Assembly: GCA_965153455.1 (NCBI GenBank)
Contig: OZ234495.1
Coordinates: forward strand, 19,898,875 to 19,962,874
Source: Sphagnum compactum
Lineage: Eukaryota; Bryophyta; Sphagnopsida; Sphagnales
DNA: 64,000 nucleotides
Direction: 5' to 3'
Shown: positions 22,405 to 35,300 of the stretch, piece by piece
Position numbering within the stretch: position 1 is the stretch's first letter
How the letters are laid out: each line of letters starts with the position of its first letter
Notes under the pieces: model-generated
Database searches by the model: none
What the model was told of the DNA's origin: nothing
The model's input: the letters and a program-made list of their open reading frames with translations, nothing else
Made by a program: the position numbers and the translations under genes

Positions 22405-24330
22405 TTAGACTGGTTTCCTGCGTGATGGCTTCACCACCCTGTTTTCTTTCACACCTGTCTTCAACTCATCCACTGGTTTCCCCTCCATTGTTGTTTGGTC
22501 GGGCACAGCATCATCCTCATTGACTTCAGCATGTGGGGCAATCTTCACAACCTGAGCTCCATCAGTACTATCTGTACTGATTAATTTCTTCTCGGTTGGT
22601 ATCTTCTTCACAGTTACATTCTGAACCCTTTTTGCATCAATGGTCTCTGATGTGTCTGTTGACCTGTTTTGTGAACCACGTACACCATTCCCTCCCATCT
22701 CTGCTCCAGAAACACTCATCCGTCGAGCTGTTGCAAGCTTTGGGGACTTTGGTCGTGTAAGCTGTGTTTTTTTTACTGCAGTTTTCACAACTGGAGATTC
22801 TTGGTAAAAGTTTGGCATTGGTGAAGCCTTAAATGTCAGGCTCTTACGCAAATGCCGCATCTCCATCTCCATTTCTTCTTGGGTTTTTGCCTGCATTTGG
22901 TTTTTCTCCACTTCTTTTGCCCGAAGCCGCTCCTCAAGCTTTGAGTAAAATTCCCGTCGCTTTTCAGCCCGTTCATCGCACTTGAAGCTGAAGCTGCTTG
23001 TCCCTGGAACAAACTGATTTGGCTTGACTTTCAGCGCTGGGTCTAAAACCTGATCGTGCTTTTTGTCCTCACCAGAAAGTGGAGCTCTGTTGCCAGCTGC
23101 TGTCAGCACTGACTTGACTGGGGTTTTTGGCTTCTTCAAACCTGGTAACGGTCCACCACCTGCACTGACACCAGCACCAGCAACACCAGCAGCTGTGTGT
23201 ATTGGCCGGAGCCCATCAACATCTGTTGGACGACCCCCTGTTGATGCCCTGCGTTCTGTAGCCAAAGCAAACGGCTGTGGAACTGTAAGTCGTTTTCCTC
23301 TCTTGGGTTCAGAGTCAATCTTAAAAGGGGACCCCTTGGCATCTGCAGTTGGGGCAGAAAGTGGCCGTGATTTTGGCAGTGGCAAAGAGATTGGTTTCCG
23401 TTCCAACCGTGAAACTTTTCTTGACTCCGTCTCTGACAGTTTCTCAACCTTGGGTTTCAAAGGTGTCCTAGCACCATTGGCATTTGACATCTCTGGGTCT
23501 GAAGTACCATCTGATTTGGAAGTAGCAAGTGCTGAATCTTCCACACCACTCTTCCCCACAAAGTTCACATCCTCTTCCTTGAGCTCAGAAAGGAGGGTTT
23601 GATGCTCATCATCTCTTGTCATTACATTCACAAAATGGTTAGCCGATGCATGATCTGTTTCACCGTTCCTTTGTGACTCATTCACACTGTGAATATTGCC
23701 TTGGAGTTTTCCATTCCTTTCAGAAATATCACGCTCCAGTTCATCTTCAGCTCCCTCATTCACAATTGCTTTTCCTACTTCACTGGATTCCTTGTGCTCA
23801 AATACATCAACATCTGCTTCATCAGTCCCTTTCGCCATTATGTACACATGCTCGCCCAAACTTCCCTTTGCGGAGGAGTCGTCAAAGTTTCCAGCCAAAC
23901 TCTCCTTACCATGAGCTTCCTCATCTTGCTCATATTCCTCCTGTTCCTTGATATCTTTGTGAAACTCTTCACTCCTTTTGAATTGATCCCCCCCTTCATG
24001 ATTCTCATCATAGGTCTCCTCCTCTCCTCCCCATTCACCACCAACGTCTTCTTGGTTCTCATCCGTAACACGTGCAACAATTTGCATCACATTCTCATGG
24101 GGTTCAGAGTCAGAAAAGGGATACTCTACATCATCCCTATGTTCTTCTTCCTGTCTCTCATCAGCACCTGTCTCCATTTCACCGCCTTCACCATCTGACT
24201 CAAAATCCAGATCTGACTTCTCATCTTCCTGATCTGAGAAATCCGACGCCCTGGCAACTGGCATCAATTCATTCTGGACAGCAGTATCTGCCATTCTGCC
24301 CTGCCTCAGAGAACAGTCCTTTTTAGTCAT
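22405..24330 (-). CDS. TPX2-domain microtubule-associated protein (WVD2-like)
   Basis: A 641-residue uninterrupted frame from ATG at 24330 (MTKKDCSLRQG), with TAG immediately upstream in frame, which could also be a splice acceptor in a 5' UTR. The N-terminal half is acidic and disordered (E/D/G-rich). At about residue 347 is the TVPQPFALATERRAS motif, and at about residues 440-510 the TPX2 C-terminal domain, with FKCDERAEKRREFYSKLEER and a following charged helix ending in LRKSLTFKASPMPNFYQE. This pair of motifs is typical of plant TPX2/WAVE-DAMPENED2-like proteins, which bind and bundle cortical or spindle microtubules. The C-terminus is basic (KPSRRKPV), as suits microtubule binding. Many plant relatives have several coding introns; here the whole coding region is one exon. 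The exact subfamily cannot be settled by eye. Confidence 0.88.
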   Translation of the reverse strand: MTKKDCSLRQGRMADTAVQNELMPVARASDFSDQEDEKSDLDFESDGEGGEMETGADERQEEEHRDDVEYPFSDSEPHENVMQIVARVTDENQEDVGGEWGGEEETYDENHEGGDQFKRSEEFHKDIKEQEEYEQDEEAHGKESLAGNFDDSSAKGSLGEHVYIMAKGTDEADVDVFEHKESSEVGKAIVNEGAEDELERDISERNGKLQGNIHSVNESQRNGETDHASANHFVNVMTRDDEHQTLLSELKEEDVNFVGKSGVEDSALATSKSDGTSDPEMSNANGARTPLKPKVEKLSETESRKVSRLERKPISLPLPKSRPLSAPTADAKGSPFKIDSEPKRGKRLTVPQPFALATERRASTGGRPTDVDGLRPIHTAAGVAGAGVSAGGGPLPGLKKPKTPVKSVLTAAGNRAPLSGEDKKHDQVLDPALKVKPNQFVPGTSSFSFKCDERAEKRREFYSKLEERLRAKEVEKNQMQAKTQEEMEMEMRHLRKSLTFKASPMPNFYQESPVVKTAVKKTQLTRPKSPKLATARRMSVSGAEMGGNGVRGSQNRSTDTSETIDAKRVQNVTVKKIPTEKKLISTDSTDGAQVVKIAPHAEVNEDDAVPDQTTMEGKPVDELKTGVKENRVVKPSRRKPV

Positions 24331-25390
24331 CTATTGGAAGTGCAAAATGCAAAAGATAGAAATGACACCAAAAAAAAGGAAAACTTTCTACATATACTAG
24401 AGCCAGTACTGTAGAGACTGTGATGTGATATCCATGTGTAACCATGAAGTGATGACACTAGCATGCAAAGTGGAGATGTTGAGTCAATACACTCGACTGA
24501 TAGAACTGTGAAGATAGATCAGAGAGTCCTCAAACAAAGCTTTCCTATCTGGTTTCGTGAGTCCTGATCCTTACTTCCATACACAATGAGATGGTCTACA
24601 TAACAATGAAACTCCAAGATCTAACAAACAAACAAAGGAATGTGAGCTGATGTGCGAGCAGATTGCAATAATGACGTAGTTTCAGGCTTCAGCTAACATG
24701 TCGTGATTGAGCATCAGCCTGAGAAAGAAGCCACTAGCGAGAACAACAACAATGAACCTAACAGGGATGGAAACACCGCCTCCAGGGCGTAGCCCTGAAC
24801 TCCATTACCCCCACTTCCTTCTTCCTTCAAGGAAAGAATATCAAATAGAACAGAGCTGCAACCAAAAAATACTCGTAAAACAAGGTGCAAGGAAAACAAA
24901 ATACCTCGAAGAACTGTCAACCGTTTCACCAATCCCGCCGCCCAATCTCCCTAAATTTGTGCTGCTTCTGCTGCCATTTCTTCTTCTGTTGCTCCTTTCC
25001 GTGCCCTCGGCTTTCCCGCCATCGCTCACGCCTCTTTTCTTTTCTTCTTCTTCTTGTTGCACAAGAGCCGCTTCACAAGGCTTCACAAAACATACAAATG
25101 ACTTTCCCTCTCGCCGGAAGAAAACGAAAAAAACACAAAACAGATAGCAGAATCTTCTCGAACGACACCACAGGGGTCTTCAACAACCGATCTTCATGTG
25201 TGCACGAAGATCGAAAGAAGAAAAAACTCCAGCGATCGTCGTCTCTCTCCCGCAAGCTCCGCCCCCATTTCCCTCCCGAAGCGCTCGCAACGAAGCACGA
25301 ACAGCAGCAACAACAGAACGAAAAAAACGAGAGGGTGGGTATTCCCAGGCCCTCTTCCGACCCACCATTTTGGGTACCAACCCTCCTGCC
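24331..25390 (-). promoter_or_regulatory. 5' leader and promoter region of the TPX2 gene
   Basis: About 1 kb upstream of the ATG. The stretch 24900-25330 is unusually GC-richer, with GA/CT and GAAGAA tracts typical of a plant 5' UTR. AATAG directly before the ATG could be a splice acceptor, implying a 5' UTR intron. No firm TATA box was assigned. Short open frames here look like shadows of the purine-rich sequence. Confidence 0.4.
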
Positions 25391-25395
25391 TATAC

Positions 25396-25456
25396 GTAGG
25401 TAACCTAGGATATAGGGATCTAGGCAAAATGGTTCAACAAGGTAGGTAGGTAAGTA
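25396..25456. repeat. TAGG-rich repeat tract
   Basis: CTATACGTAGGTAACCTAGG and GGTAGGTAGGTAAGTAA lie within 60 bases. It is the same tetranucleotide theme as the larger blocks at 27.8, 35.0, 61.0 and 61.9 kb. Confidence 0.75.
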
Positions 25457-27735
25457 AAATCCCTGTGCTTGTTCATGTGTCCCCCAAAACCCAGCATCAA
25501 ATTTCCAGGTTTTCTTTTTTTTTCTTTTTTTTTCCCCCCAAATTTTGGTTTGGAAAAGTTTTGCCATTTTTTCCCAATTTTGAAGCAATTTTTTTTCCGA
25601 ATTTACACTAAATAAAAGATAAAATTCCAAAATATTCCCAATCTTTTTGTCACCACAATTCGAAAATTCACCCCCAAAATAAACACTACAAACCCACCAA
25701 ATTTTGAATCTAATTTTCCAGATTTCCAAATTTTCACCAACTTTTAATCTAATTTCTCAGATTTTCACCAGCTTTTAGTCTAATTTTTAACCTAATTTTT
25801 CAGTTTTTCGACCAACTTTGAATCGATTTTCAATCTAATTTTACAGATTTTTCTCTGATTTTCAATCTAATTTTCCAGAGTTTCGCCAACGTTGAATCTG
25901 ATTTTTCAATCTACTTTTTCCATATTTCCACCAACTTTGGGTCTCATTTTAAATCTCATTTTCTCTCCGATTTTCCACATGTTTCTGTTGTGAATTAACA
26001 TTTACTAATGGCACATTCACACTTGATGTTAAGTCAGTGTTAAATGAAAATCTAAGTGGCATCCTAGGTGGCACCCAATCTTAAATGGGCAATAGCTTAA
26101 TGTTAAGTGAATGTTATAGCTTAATATAAAATGTTTATGGTAAGTAAGTGTAAGTCCTAAATGACTAGGATGGTGTTAGGGGACTCGACACTAAAGTCCC
26201 TAACACCAAGTGTGAATGCACCTTAAGTTAAGGACTTGGGAAATATGTACATTACTATCCCACTTTTCAAATAAAACCCACCAACTTTGAATCTTATAAT
26301 TTTCAAGCTACTTTTCCAGATTTAGGAATAAAGTTGCTAAGTAGGTAAGGACTAAGGACTTGGAAAATATGCTATTATGACCTACCAACCATTCGAATAA
26401 AGCCACAAACAACTTTGAATGGATTAGATCCCTAGTAACTCCTAGTAACAAATATTGTACACTAAACATCAAAGGTTTTGTTTTTTTAATTTATTGAACA
26501 TTTTGCAAACTTTCTCCAAAAAATTAGCAAAATTACTTGAATTCAAACTAGAGGGAGGGGAAAAAATCCTAAAAATTCCCTTTTTTTTTTTGTAAAAAGA
26601 AGACCAAAATATTTCAGAGAAAGAAAGCACTGCTCAACATACATTTCCAAAGAACACATTTTAAGAGTGTAGTCAGCTTTTAGGTCAAGCTTCCCTTGCT
26701 TTGCTACATTTTATGAGTGTAATCCAATTTTTAGGGCAATCTTCTCTTGCTTTGCTACATTTTATAATTATGGTGTGCCGTCAGGGTGGTCTTGGCTTTG
26801 TTACATTTTATGAGTGTTTTCGGCTATTAGAGTGAGCTGACCTTGTGTAGATACATTTTGTGGGTGCCAGAATTTAGGGGACCCAATCTTTTTTGGCTAT
26901 ATCTTTTGATTGGTAGCATTTAGGGCAAGTTTCTCTTGCTTTGCTACATTTATTATGAATGTTGAGCTTTGGGGCAAATTGATGGGCCTATAGCTTCTAT
27001 GGCACTGCTCTCCTTGTAAAGGAGATGGTTCTATCTTGGCGATTTTAGTGAGAGCCTGTTTTTTCTTCATTTTACATCATTGCTATCTATCTGCCTCCTG
27101 TGAGCAGTGAATTTTTTTCTGACAAATTTTGCCCCTTTTCTGACAAGAAATTGGGAATTTTTGGGAATTTTTTTTTTCTTGGTGTAAATTCAACTAATTT
27201 TTATTGTTATGTTGGGAAAAAATTGCCAATTCTTCAAAATCACCCCCCCACCCCACCCCAAAAAAAAAAAAAAAAAAAAAAACCCTGCCTGTGAGGGGTG
27301 AGTTGAATGCATCTTTGCAAAGCTAATATTTATAATTATCTTTTAAAAGAAATTTGAATTTCAATAATATGTTGTCTAGGTCAAGAAGGTGCTTTAAACT
27401 TTTGAGTCTCATGTTTTGGGATTTAGGTATGTATGTCTAACTTCACTCTAGTTAAGCTTATAACCACCCCCCCCCCCAAAACTTTCCCAATAAGTATAAG
27501 CTTTTTGCACATACCCCAAGCCTGCAGCACTAACATAAGGCAAAAAACAAATTGTCATTCTTCCCCACTCTGATTGGTCACTTCTCCAAATTTCTCATTT
27601 AGTGCACATGCTCTGTCTGTGGTTCCTCTGACTCTTTCTTTCAGTTGTGTGGGTAAAGTGAAATACACACCTTAACTTATTTGGGCCATCTTTTGTGTGT
27701 TTTTTTGACTTGGCCCTGTGTGAACCAGCACCCAC
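25457..27735. other. Gene-free AT-rich DNA with short periodic repeats
   Basis: From about 25690 to 25985, units like TTTTCAATCTAATTTTCCAG and CACCAACTTTTAATCTAATT recur, a degenerate short tandem array. From about 26630 to 26960, the phrase CTTGCTTTGCTACATTTTAT recurs several times. A C/A homopolymer junction is at 27242-27282. No gene. Confidence 0.6.
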
Positions 27736-28045
27736 TTGTGCATAGTGGGTGCACCATGCAAGACGGATGGATGGTGTGTGGACAAGAAATACTTTTTCAT
27801 TGTAATGTACACATACAACTACCTACCTAGTAGCCACCGAGTGCCTTACTTACCTACCTACCTACTACCCACATAGTAACCTCTTACATTCCCTACCTAC
27901 CTTTCATATGTACCCACATACCTAGGTTGTTTAGGTAGGTTAGGAAAGAGGGAAGTAGGACGGTGTATAGGTTAGGTTACTAAGATGGATGGAGCCTCGG
28001 TAACTGAGTTGTTGTTCATCCACAACTGAGTCATAACGGGTTTCC
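27735..28045 (+). repeat. CCTA-rich dispersed repeat, copy 1
   Basis: A block with CTACCTACCTAG, GCCTTACTTACCTACCTACC, CACATAGTAACCTCTTACAT and then the reverse-phase GTTTAGGTAGGTTAGG, ending CTCGGTAACTGAGTTG and a small inverted pair (GAGTTGT / ACAACTG). The same landmarks recur in the same order at 61020-61210 and inverted at 61800-62060, so this is a repeat family and not a simple microsatellite. Confidence 0.65.
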
Positions 28046-30059
28046 AATGGATGCTACACTCGTGGCTGCTGGGTCGCATAATCAGTTTTTTGAATCAAAG
28101 TGTGATTTTGCAAAAAATCTTCCTTATCTAGATACATGTCCTTTTTGTACATTGGAACAAGTCCAAAAGAGTTAGGTCATGCAAAGAAGATAATACTCCA
28201 ACAAGAATCAATTCTTTTAAATTTTTTAGAAACACTCAGTGGATTTCTTTGCAACACAAAAAAAAATAAAAGGAACACAAATATTGATCACCACATGGGT
28301 TGGATAGGAAGGGTTTTGTTGTTCATTATTTTCTTTATTTTATAATAAAGGACATGGGCTGCATTGGTTTATGAGTATGACTGATCTTTTCCTTTGGGTC
28401 TTTGCATTGCCCACCCCCCTTTGGCTTCATGCTGCTTTCTACTTGCTAGTTCTTTTCATCCTCATGAGGTTTTGTCAAGTTTGAGACTGATGTTTTGAAT
28501 GGAAGCATAGAGGTTCAAATCTCATGATGGAACACTAATCATGCACGGGCATGTCCCCTAAAGAATAGTGATTATAAATGCTTGAAAGTGTTTCATCTCA
28601 TAAGAGCATCTCCAACCCTTACATGTTATCAACCACTGAATAAGTGCAAATAGGGATTCACTAGAAGGGTTCAAAAATGAAGTATCATAAGCGGATTGGC
28701 TCCAACATCATGGCATTTTTGTTTCATGTGCTTCATATTTTATGACATGGGACTTGAGCGTCAATTTTCTGAATTCACAACATTTTGGTTCCCAATGTAC
28801 CTAGTTACAATGATCAATTGTTTAAGAGCAACTACAAAATGAAAAGATCATCGTTTTTGAAAATTATGAGGTTGATGCTTTGATGCTTATTTAACATTTC
28901 AAACCTCAAAAAATGTAGTGCAATGTTGCAAATGGTTGCATATGGTGTTACTACATATGTCACTAATGAATATTGTCACTTTGGTGAAAGCACAACAATG
29001 GCAACCATGAAGTGTTCTCTATAGCTTGCATTTAATTTGAATATTTTAGGCAACTAACTTTATTTGAAAAGACACGTTTAAGTAATTGAAGTTTATTGAT
29101 GAGGAGGTTCCTCAAGGATGTTCACATCAATTTATTACATGCACTATTGATGGAAGAATTGTTTGACAATATGGCAATGTGACTTTCAAAATAAAGATAA
29201 CAAGCAAAGCATAATTCTTGAAGCCATTGTCAATCACAGCTTGTGGATTTGCCACACATTTGTTGCACACTACCATATCAGCACCTACTTTTGTCTTTAT
29301 CCACACACATGTAAACCAAATAACACAAACTGCTTTAAATGATGCAACACCGCAACCATGTGAACCCTAAGCCTTGAAACTAATGTTTCATTTATATTTC
29401 ATCCATAATTGTCATCCAAACCAACATCATTAATCATTTTCATCAATTTTCAACCCATTTTTCATTCATTTTCCATCCATTTTTCCATCCATTATCATCC
29501 ATCCATTATAGTTCATCCACATTTTTCATCCCAAACATTGTTAACATCCATGAACATCATCTAATTTTTCCCTCCAATTTTTCATATTCAACATGATGAA
29601 AAGTTCACATTGTTGGATAGAAGTCTTGGATGACATTTTGGATGAAGGTTATCCACCACTTCCATTATAATGATGTAAACTCTCCACAATACTAAACATG
29701 ACAAATATATCCAATATGAACATTAATATATTTGTCCACCATGAATAGTTTTCAAAAATGAAGGCTATTTTAATGACCTTATAAAAGTTACACACAAAGA
29801 TATCCAACAAGGAAAGACAAAACTAAACACAAAAATTTGAACATAATGAATAAATAAATAAAAACAACCCAACATAATGACATATCTTTGAACTTTAAAA
29901 AAGTACACATAGATTTTGCAACAAAAGTGAATATGAAAACTATTGATGACCTTTCAAAACTTGAACACAAAATGATTTGAAACCCATACATGAACCCAAA
30001 AAAATCAAGTAGCAAATTAATATATACAATGAAAAGACAAAAACTGACCAAGTCAAACC
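28046..30059. other. Gene-free AT-rich DNA
   Basis: No gene. A B-box-like GAGGTTCAAATCTC at about 28510-28523 hints at a tRNA-derived fragment, but nothing supports a full unit. A cluster of TCCATCCA/TTTTCAT units is at 29430-29560. Confidence 0.5.
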
Positions 30060-30660
30060 ATTAAGAGGAAACCAAATGTCAAAGAAAAGGAACTTAAATG
30101 CCCAAGAAGAGGAGTTAAATCCTATCAAAAGAATACAAAACACAACAAAAAGGAAACTAAAACCAACCAAAAGGAACTCAAAACCTAAACAAGAGGAATT
30201 TGAAACCCACCAAATCCCAACAAAAACTAAAATAAAAGGAAATCTAAAACCCAACCAAAGGGAAATTAACACCCACCAAGTCCCAACCAAAACCCAACTA
30301 AGAGGAACATGAAACCAACCAAGAGGAAAATGAAACCCAACCAAGAAAAACCCAAATGCCAAAGAAGAAAAATTAAAATACATTAAGAAGAAACCACAAC
30401 CCAACCAAGAGGAACTTGAATGCCAAAAAAAAGGAATTAAAAAACATTAAACACAAACCAAAACTCAAACAAGTGGAAACAAAATACCAAAAAAAGGAAC
30501 CCAAATGTTAAAGAAAATGACCCAAAAAGCACTATGAGGAATTCAAATGCCCAAGAAGAGGAACTAAAAGCCATTGAGAGAAAATCAAAACACAAAATAA
30601 AAACACCAAAACCCAACCAAGAAGAAACTAAAACATAAAACATAAACATAATGAAAAAAC
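30060..30660. repeat. Degenerate A/C-rich minisatellite
   Basis: Units related to AACCCAACCAAGAGGAACTT recur with variable spacing of roughly 20-25 bases over about 600 bp. The complementary strand is T/G-rich and so gives open frames full of Phe, Leu, Trp and Val, which I regard as artefacts. Confidence 0.8.
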
Positions 30661-31690
30661 CAATACATAATGAAAGTAAGAATCAAACACAAGTATTTTA
30701 CACATATTTTTACAACTTTGATGAATATGAAGGCTCATGAAAATGTTCTAAGAACTACACACAAAGATAGTTGATACATAATGAAAGTTTAACAAAGTGA
30801 GAACCAAACACAAAAAGAGGGCATGGGTGGTGGAACTAGTGTCAATCATTCAACTATATTGTCCCCTGTCAATTTGAAATAAAAAACATTTAGTATTTTT
30901 TCAAGGAATCATTTACAACCATTCACCTTAATGTGTAGATGTTCCAACTTGCATTGTTCACCTAACAACACATGTTTGGACGTTTGGGCTTATCTTACAT
31001 CTTTCCATTTATGATGTCTCATGGAATTAATGCATCCACTTCCTTATTGTAGACAACAACATGTGATTCATAAACATCATCTTCTAAGTCTATGTAATCT
31101 ATTGGCCATCTCTATAAAAATTTCACTATCAAACCCATATCTTTGATCACAACCAAACACCAATAAAAAATCAATCTAACACGTGAATCAATTTTGTAGT
31201 TTCAATTTGTGGGTTGCAAGGACCAAGGATTGTCCTTGGAGTTTGAAGCAAGTTATTAGGGAAGTTTAGAATGTTGGAGTATGTTTTAATTTAGCAAGAA
31301 AGTTGCTAAAATCAGATCCATCAGGTCATTAAAAGCTTGATTTACCAACTATATTAGTAATTAACAATAATATGTTAGGTTACTAAAACATGGTTTACCA
31401 GCTATAGATTAGATCAATAGAAGTTGTCGTTACTTGAAGGTCCAATGAATAATCGAGCACATGAAGTTGATATAATAATTAGTCCATGATTAAATGGCTA
31501 GCAAGTAGTCTTCACCAAATTAGTTACTAGAATTTTACCACACAATTAATTGTTCCAAGTGTGTAAATTGGCCTTGCTTGAAATGAAAAGTCCCCAAATT
31601 CAGCCTTTGTCTTTATTCCATTCTTGAAATAATTTTCTTTTTTTTCAATCATTGTTTTTTTTGTAAATTACCATTGACACTAATTGTTCA
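30661..31690. other. Gene-free DNA upstream of the copia remnant
   Basis: AT-rich. It may contain the decayed 5' LTR and leader of the copia element that follows, but no LTR pair could be recognised. Confidence 0.45.
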
Positions 31691-32318
31691 TAGGTTATGG
31701 GCCCACTCATTGAAAATTTTGAAGGTAAGAACTACATGTTGTGGAGGTTCAAAATGCAAACTCTCTTGCAAGCAAAAGAATTATGGGGACTAATTGACAT
31801 GACATAAGCAAAGCCAAAAGATAATAAGGTTGTTGGCACCATTGAGTACATGAAGGAAGAAAACAAGGCTCAAAACTTGCTAGTTCAAAGTTTATTCGAC
31901 AATCAATTCATGATTGTTTGAACATAGACCACTGCACACAAGGTCTAGGAGGCTCTTGAAAAATGATGCATTGATAAAAGACTTGCTAACAAAAAAAATT
32001 TTACTAAAAACATTTTCATGTCACATATGAGCCCTATTGATACCATGGAGTAACATGTTAACAATCTTGGAACAATGATTGAAGAATTAAACACCATAGG
32101 AATTGAAATCCCTAATAAAGTCAAGGTGATGGTTCTTTTCATAAACTTGCCAAAAAGTTACCAATACTTGATCACCATGCTTGAATCGATCAAAGAAAAA
32201 AATCATACTTGGGATGACATGAATATCATGTTATTCAATGAAAAACTCATACGCAAAGAAAAGGTGACTTTTCCCAAACCATGGAAGCAAACAAAAGACA
32301 AAAAAAGGAAATGTTGTT

Positions 32319-35300
32319 GATAATAAAGTTTAGGTGTTTGTGTTGGCACTATTTGCAAGTTCTAGTGAAATCAGCCAAAATGTAACCATTTCGTTTGCAA
32401 CTACATGCGACTTGTAATCATTTGCAACTAAATTTGGGAGTATTTACAACTATAAAATCAAATTTCAACTATTTTGGTCACTCTGACAAGTATGATGCAA
32501 CTATTGAAAACTTCATCCTATCGGTTGGATGGCTTTAGGTTTGTTTTCATCCATGAATATATTGATATGTCCCATTAGTTGCAATAGTCACCAAATTAGT
32601 CACATCCTAAAGGTATTCTACAATGACATAGGGGTGTGTTTTTATGTATGTATTAAAATTATATTTACGATATGTTACATATATCATAAATATATATTTG
32701 TGTGTATATTAATTATGTGTATGTATGTATATTGTTCATATCATGAATCTAAAAATTAATATTTGAACTCTGAAATTATTATTCAAATCTGAAAATTCAT
32801 ATTCAGTTATGAAATGTATATTATTTGAATTTTAAATTGATATTTGAATTTTCAAAATATTTATGTGAATTTGAATTTTCTATTTGCATTCTGATTTTTT
32901 TGTTTAGTTAAAAATCATTATTTGAGTCTAAAAATTGTTATTCCAATTTTAAAACATTTTTTATTGAATCTAAAAGTCAATATTTGAGCTTTGAACATTG
33001 TTATTCAAATCTGAAAACTAATATTCAATTCTAAAAGTTATATTTGAACCTGGAAATTGTTATTCCAATTCAGAAGTATTTTATTTCAATTTTAAAATTG
33101 ATATTTGAATTTGAAGTTATAAATATGAATTCTTCAAATATTTAGTTTCATTCAAAAATATATGTGAGTATAAAATTATAATTAAAATTATGAAAATTAT
33201 ATTAAAACATTCAAATCAATGTTTCCATTTTGAAAATTGCTACTGGAATTCATTTTGTAAATATAAAATTCAAAAAAATATATATTCTAAAAAACTTTGT
33301 TGGAATTCTTTATTTAATTATATGAAATTAAAAAAACTCTTCGCATTTGAAAATTAATATTTCAATTCTGAATTTTTACATTGAAGTTCTTCTTAAATTG
33401 ATCCTTAAAATTATATTTCAATTCTAAAAACTACTATTTCAATCCTTTAAGAAATGAATTGAATTTGAAATTTGATATTTGAATTTGAAAGTTGTTACTT
33501 CAATTCCTTAAAATTGTATTTGAATTTTGTGTTAATTATTTAAATTCACAAAGCTTATTTGATCTAAATTTGATATTTGAATTCTAAATTATTAATTCAA
33601 TTCTAACAATTAATATTTTAATTTTGAGTTTTTAAATTTAAATTTTTAAAAATTATTTGAATTGAAACTTGAAATTGCAATTCCAAATTATTATTTTGGA
33701 GTCTCAAAATTAATATTGCAATTCATAAAATTATTAATTGAGTCTAAAAATGGATATTTCAATTTTGAATTTGAAAATTGACATTTCAATTCTGAAATGT
33801 TTTATTAAATTCAAAGACTTATTTCATCTAAAAAATGATATTTGAATTTTGAATTTTTTTTCGAATCTACAATTAATATTCAATTCTTAAAATTATTGAT
33901 TGAATTTTAAGGTTATTTTCTACTAGTTTTATCCATAATGATTCATTTTTATAAGTACTTATAAATGATTATATTTATTACTTATAAATTACACCAAATA
34001 ATTAATTATTGTAAATAATGTTACATCCTTTAAAATCATTGTAATTACTTCAAATAAAAATTAATTATAGTATATGCATAACTATTTTTTAATGGAACAT
34101 AATTATTCGCAATCTATAATTTATAATTTCAAATCTCAATTAAAATTTTGGTAAAAATTATAATGTAGTTCAAATAATTATTTTAATGATTCTAGTTTCA
34201 GGAATTATTATAAAGTAATTTTATTTTTTATTTCTTGAAGTTCTTTAATTATTTAAATATGATAAATGTTTTTACAATAATAAATGTAATTATATAATAA
34301 TTAACATAACTATTTTAAGATTACATTTTTAAAAAAAATCGTGTAGGAATTTGTTTAATATTTTTTTTTCATTATTTATAATTTGAAAAAATATGTAAAA
34401 TAATTAATTTTTAGATTAAAGTAAAAAATTTATTTTACATTAATTATATTATATATAATTCGACTATATTTTTAAAAGTATTAAAATATTTAAACCATTT
34501 ATTTATCTTTGAGTTATGTATTAACAACTTGTGAAAAACTAAATAATTAGTTAGTTAAATATTAAAAAATTATTATTTATTTAAGTAGTTGATAATGAAT
34601 ACTTAATATTTTTAGTGTATATTTTATATTTCAAATTTTTGTTAAATTTAATCATTATTAATTAAATGGTTATCTAATTATCTAGGGAGCTATGTACTTG
34701 AATTGTTTATAAATTTGAAAACTAAGAACAAAAGGCATGAAGAAAGTTTTGGAGTTGTCATTTAGTTTGTGAAAAAGTTGCAACTTCAAAACTTATACCA
34801 TATTGTTTATTCTCCATTCGTATTTTGAACATTATATAAACAAGGGGTGTATTCATTAAATTTCACATTAAGAAATTTGTGCACATTGGATGATCCAATC
34901 AAAAGGCTTAACCCAAAACAAAAAGAAAAGTTATGCATAATTTTAAACTATCAACCTCCCCAACCTATTTATCTACCTAACTAGGTAGATACATAGTATG
35001 ACCTACCTACCTAGGTCAAGCTATGTACCTACCTACCTAAGTACTTACTTATATGAGTAGGTATTTAGCTTAAGAAGGTAGACTTACCTACCTATTTAGG
35101 TAAAAAGGTAAGTAGGTAGGTATGTAGCCTAGGTTTATAGGCACCTATTTATGTACCTACCTAGGCACCTACCAACCTAATATTAATATTTTGTATTAAT
35201 TTCATCTTAAGGTGCCACGTGGCATATTTACATTGGGCCACGTGTCATAATATAGGATCAACCAAAAATTTGAATTGAACATCTTATATTATTTCAAAAT

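Noticed and set aside
23063-23602. 179-codon plus-strand frame inside the TPX2 gene
   Set aside because: Antisense shadow of a gene with clear TPX2 motifs on the other strand.
29940-30404. 154-codon Phe/Trp/Leu-rich minus-strand frame resembling a membrane protein
   Set aside because: It is the complement of an A/C-rich minisatellite and ends raggedly with the array.
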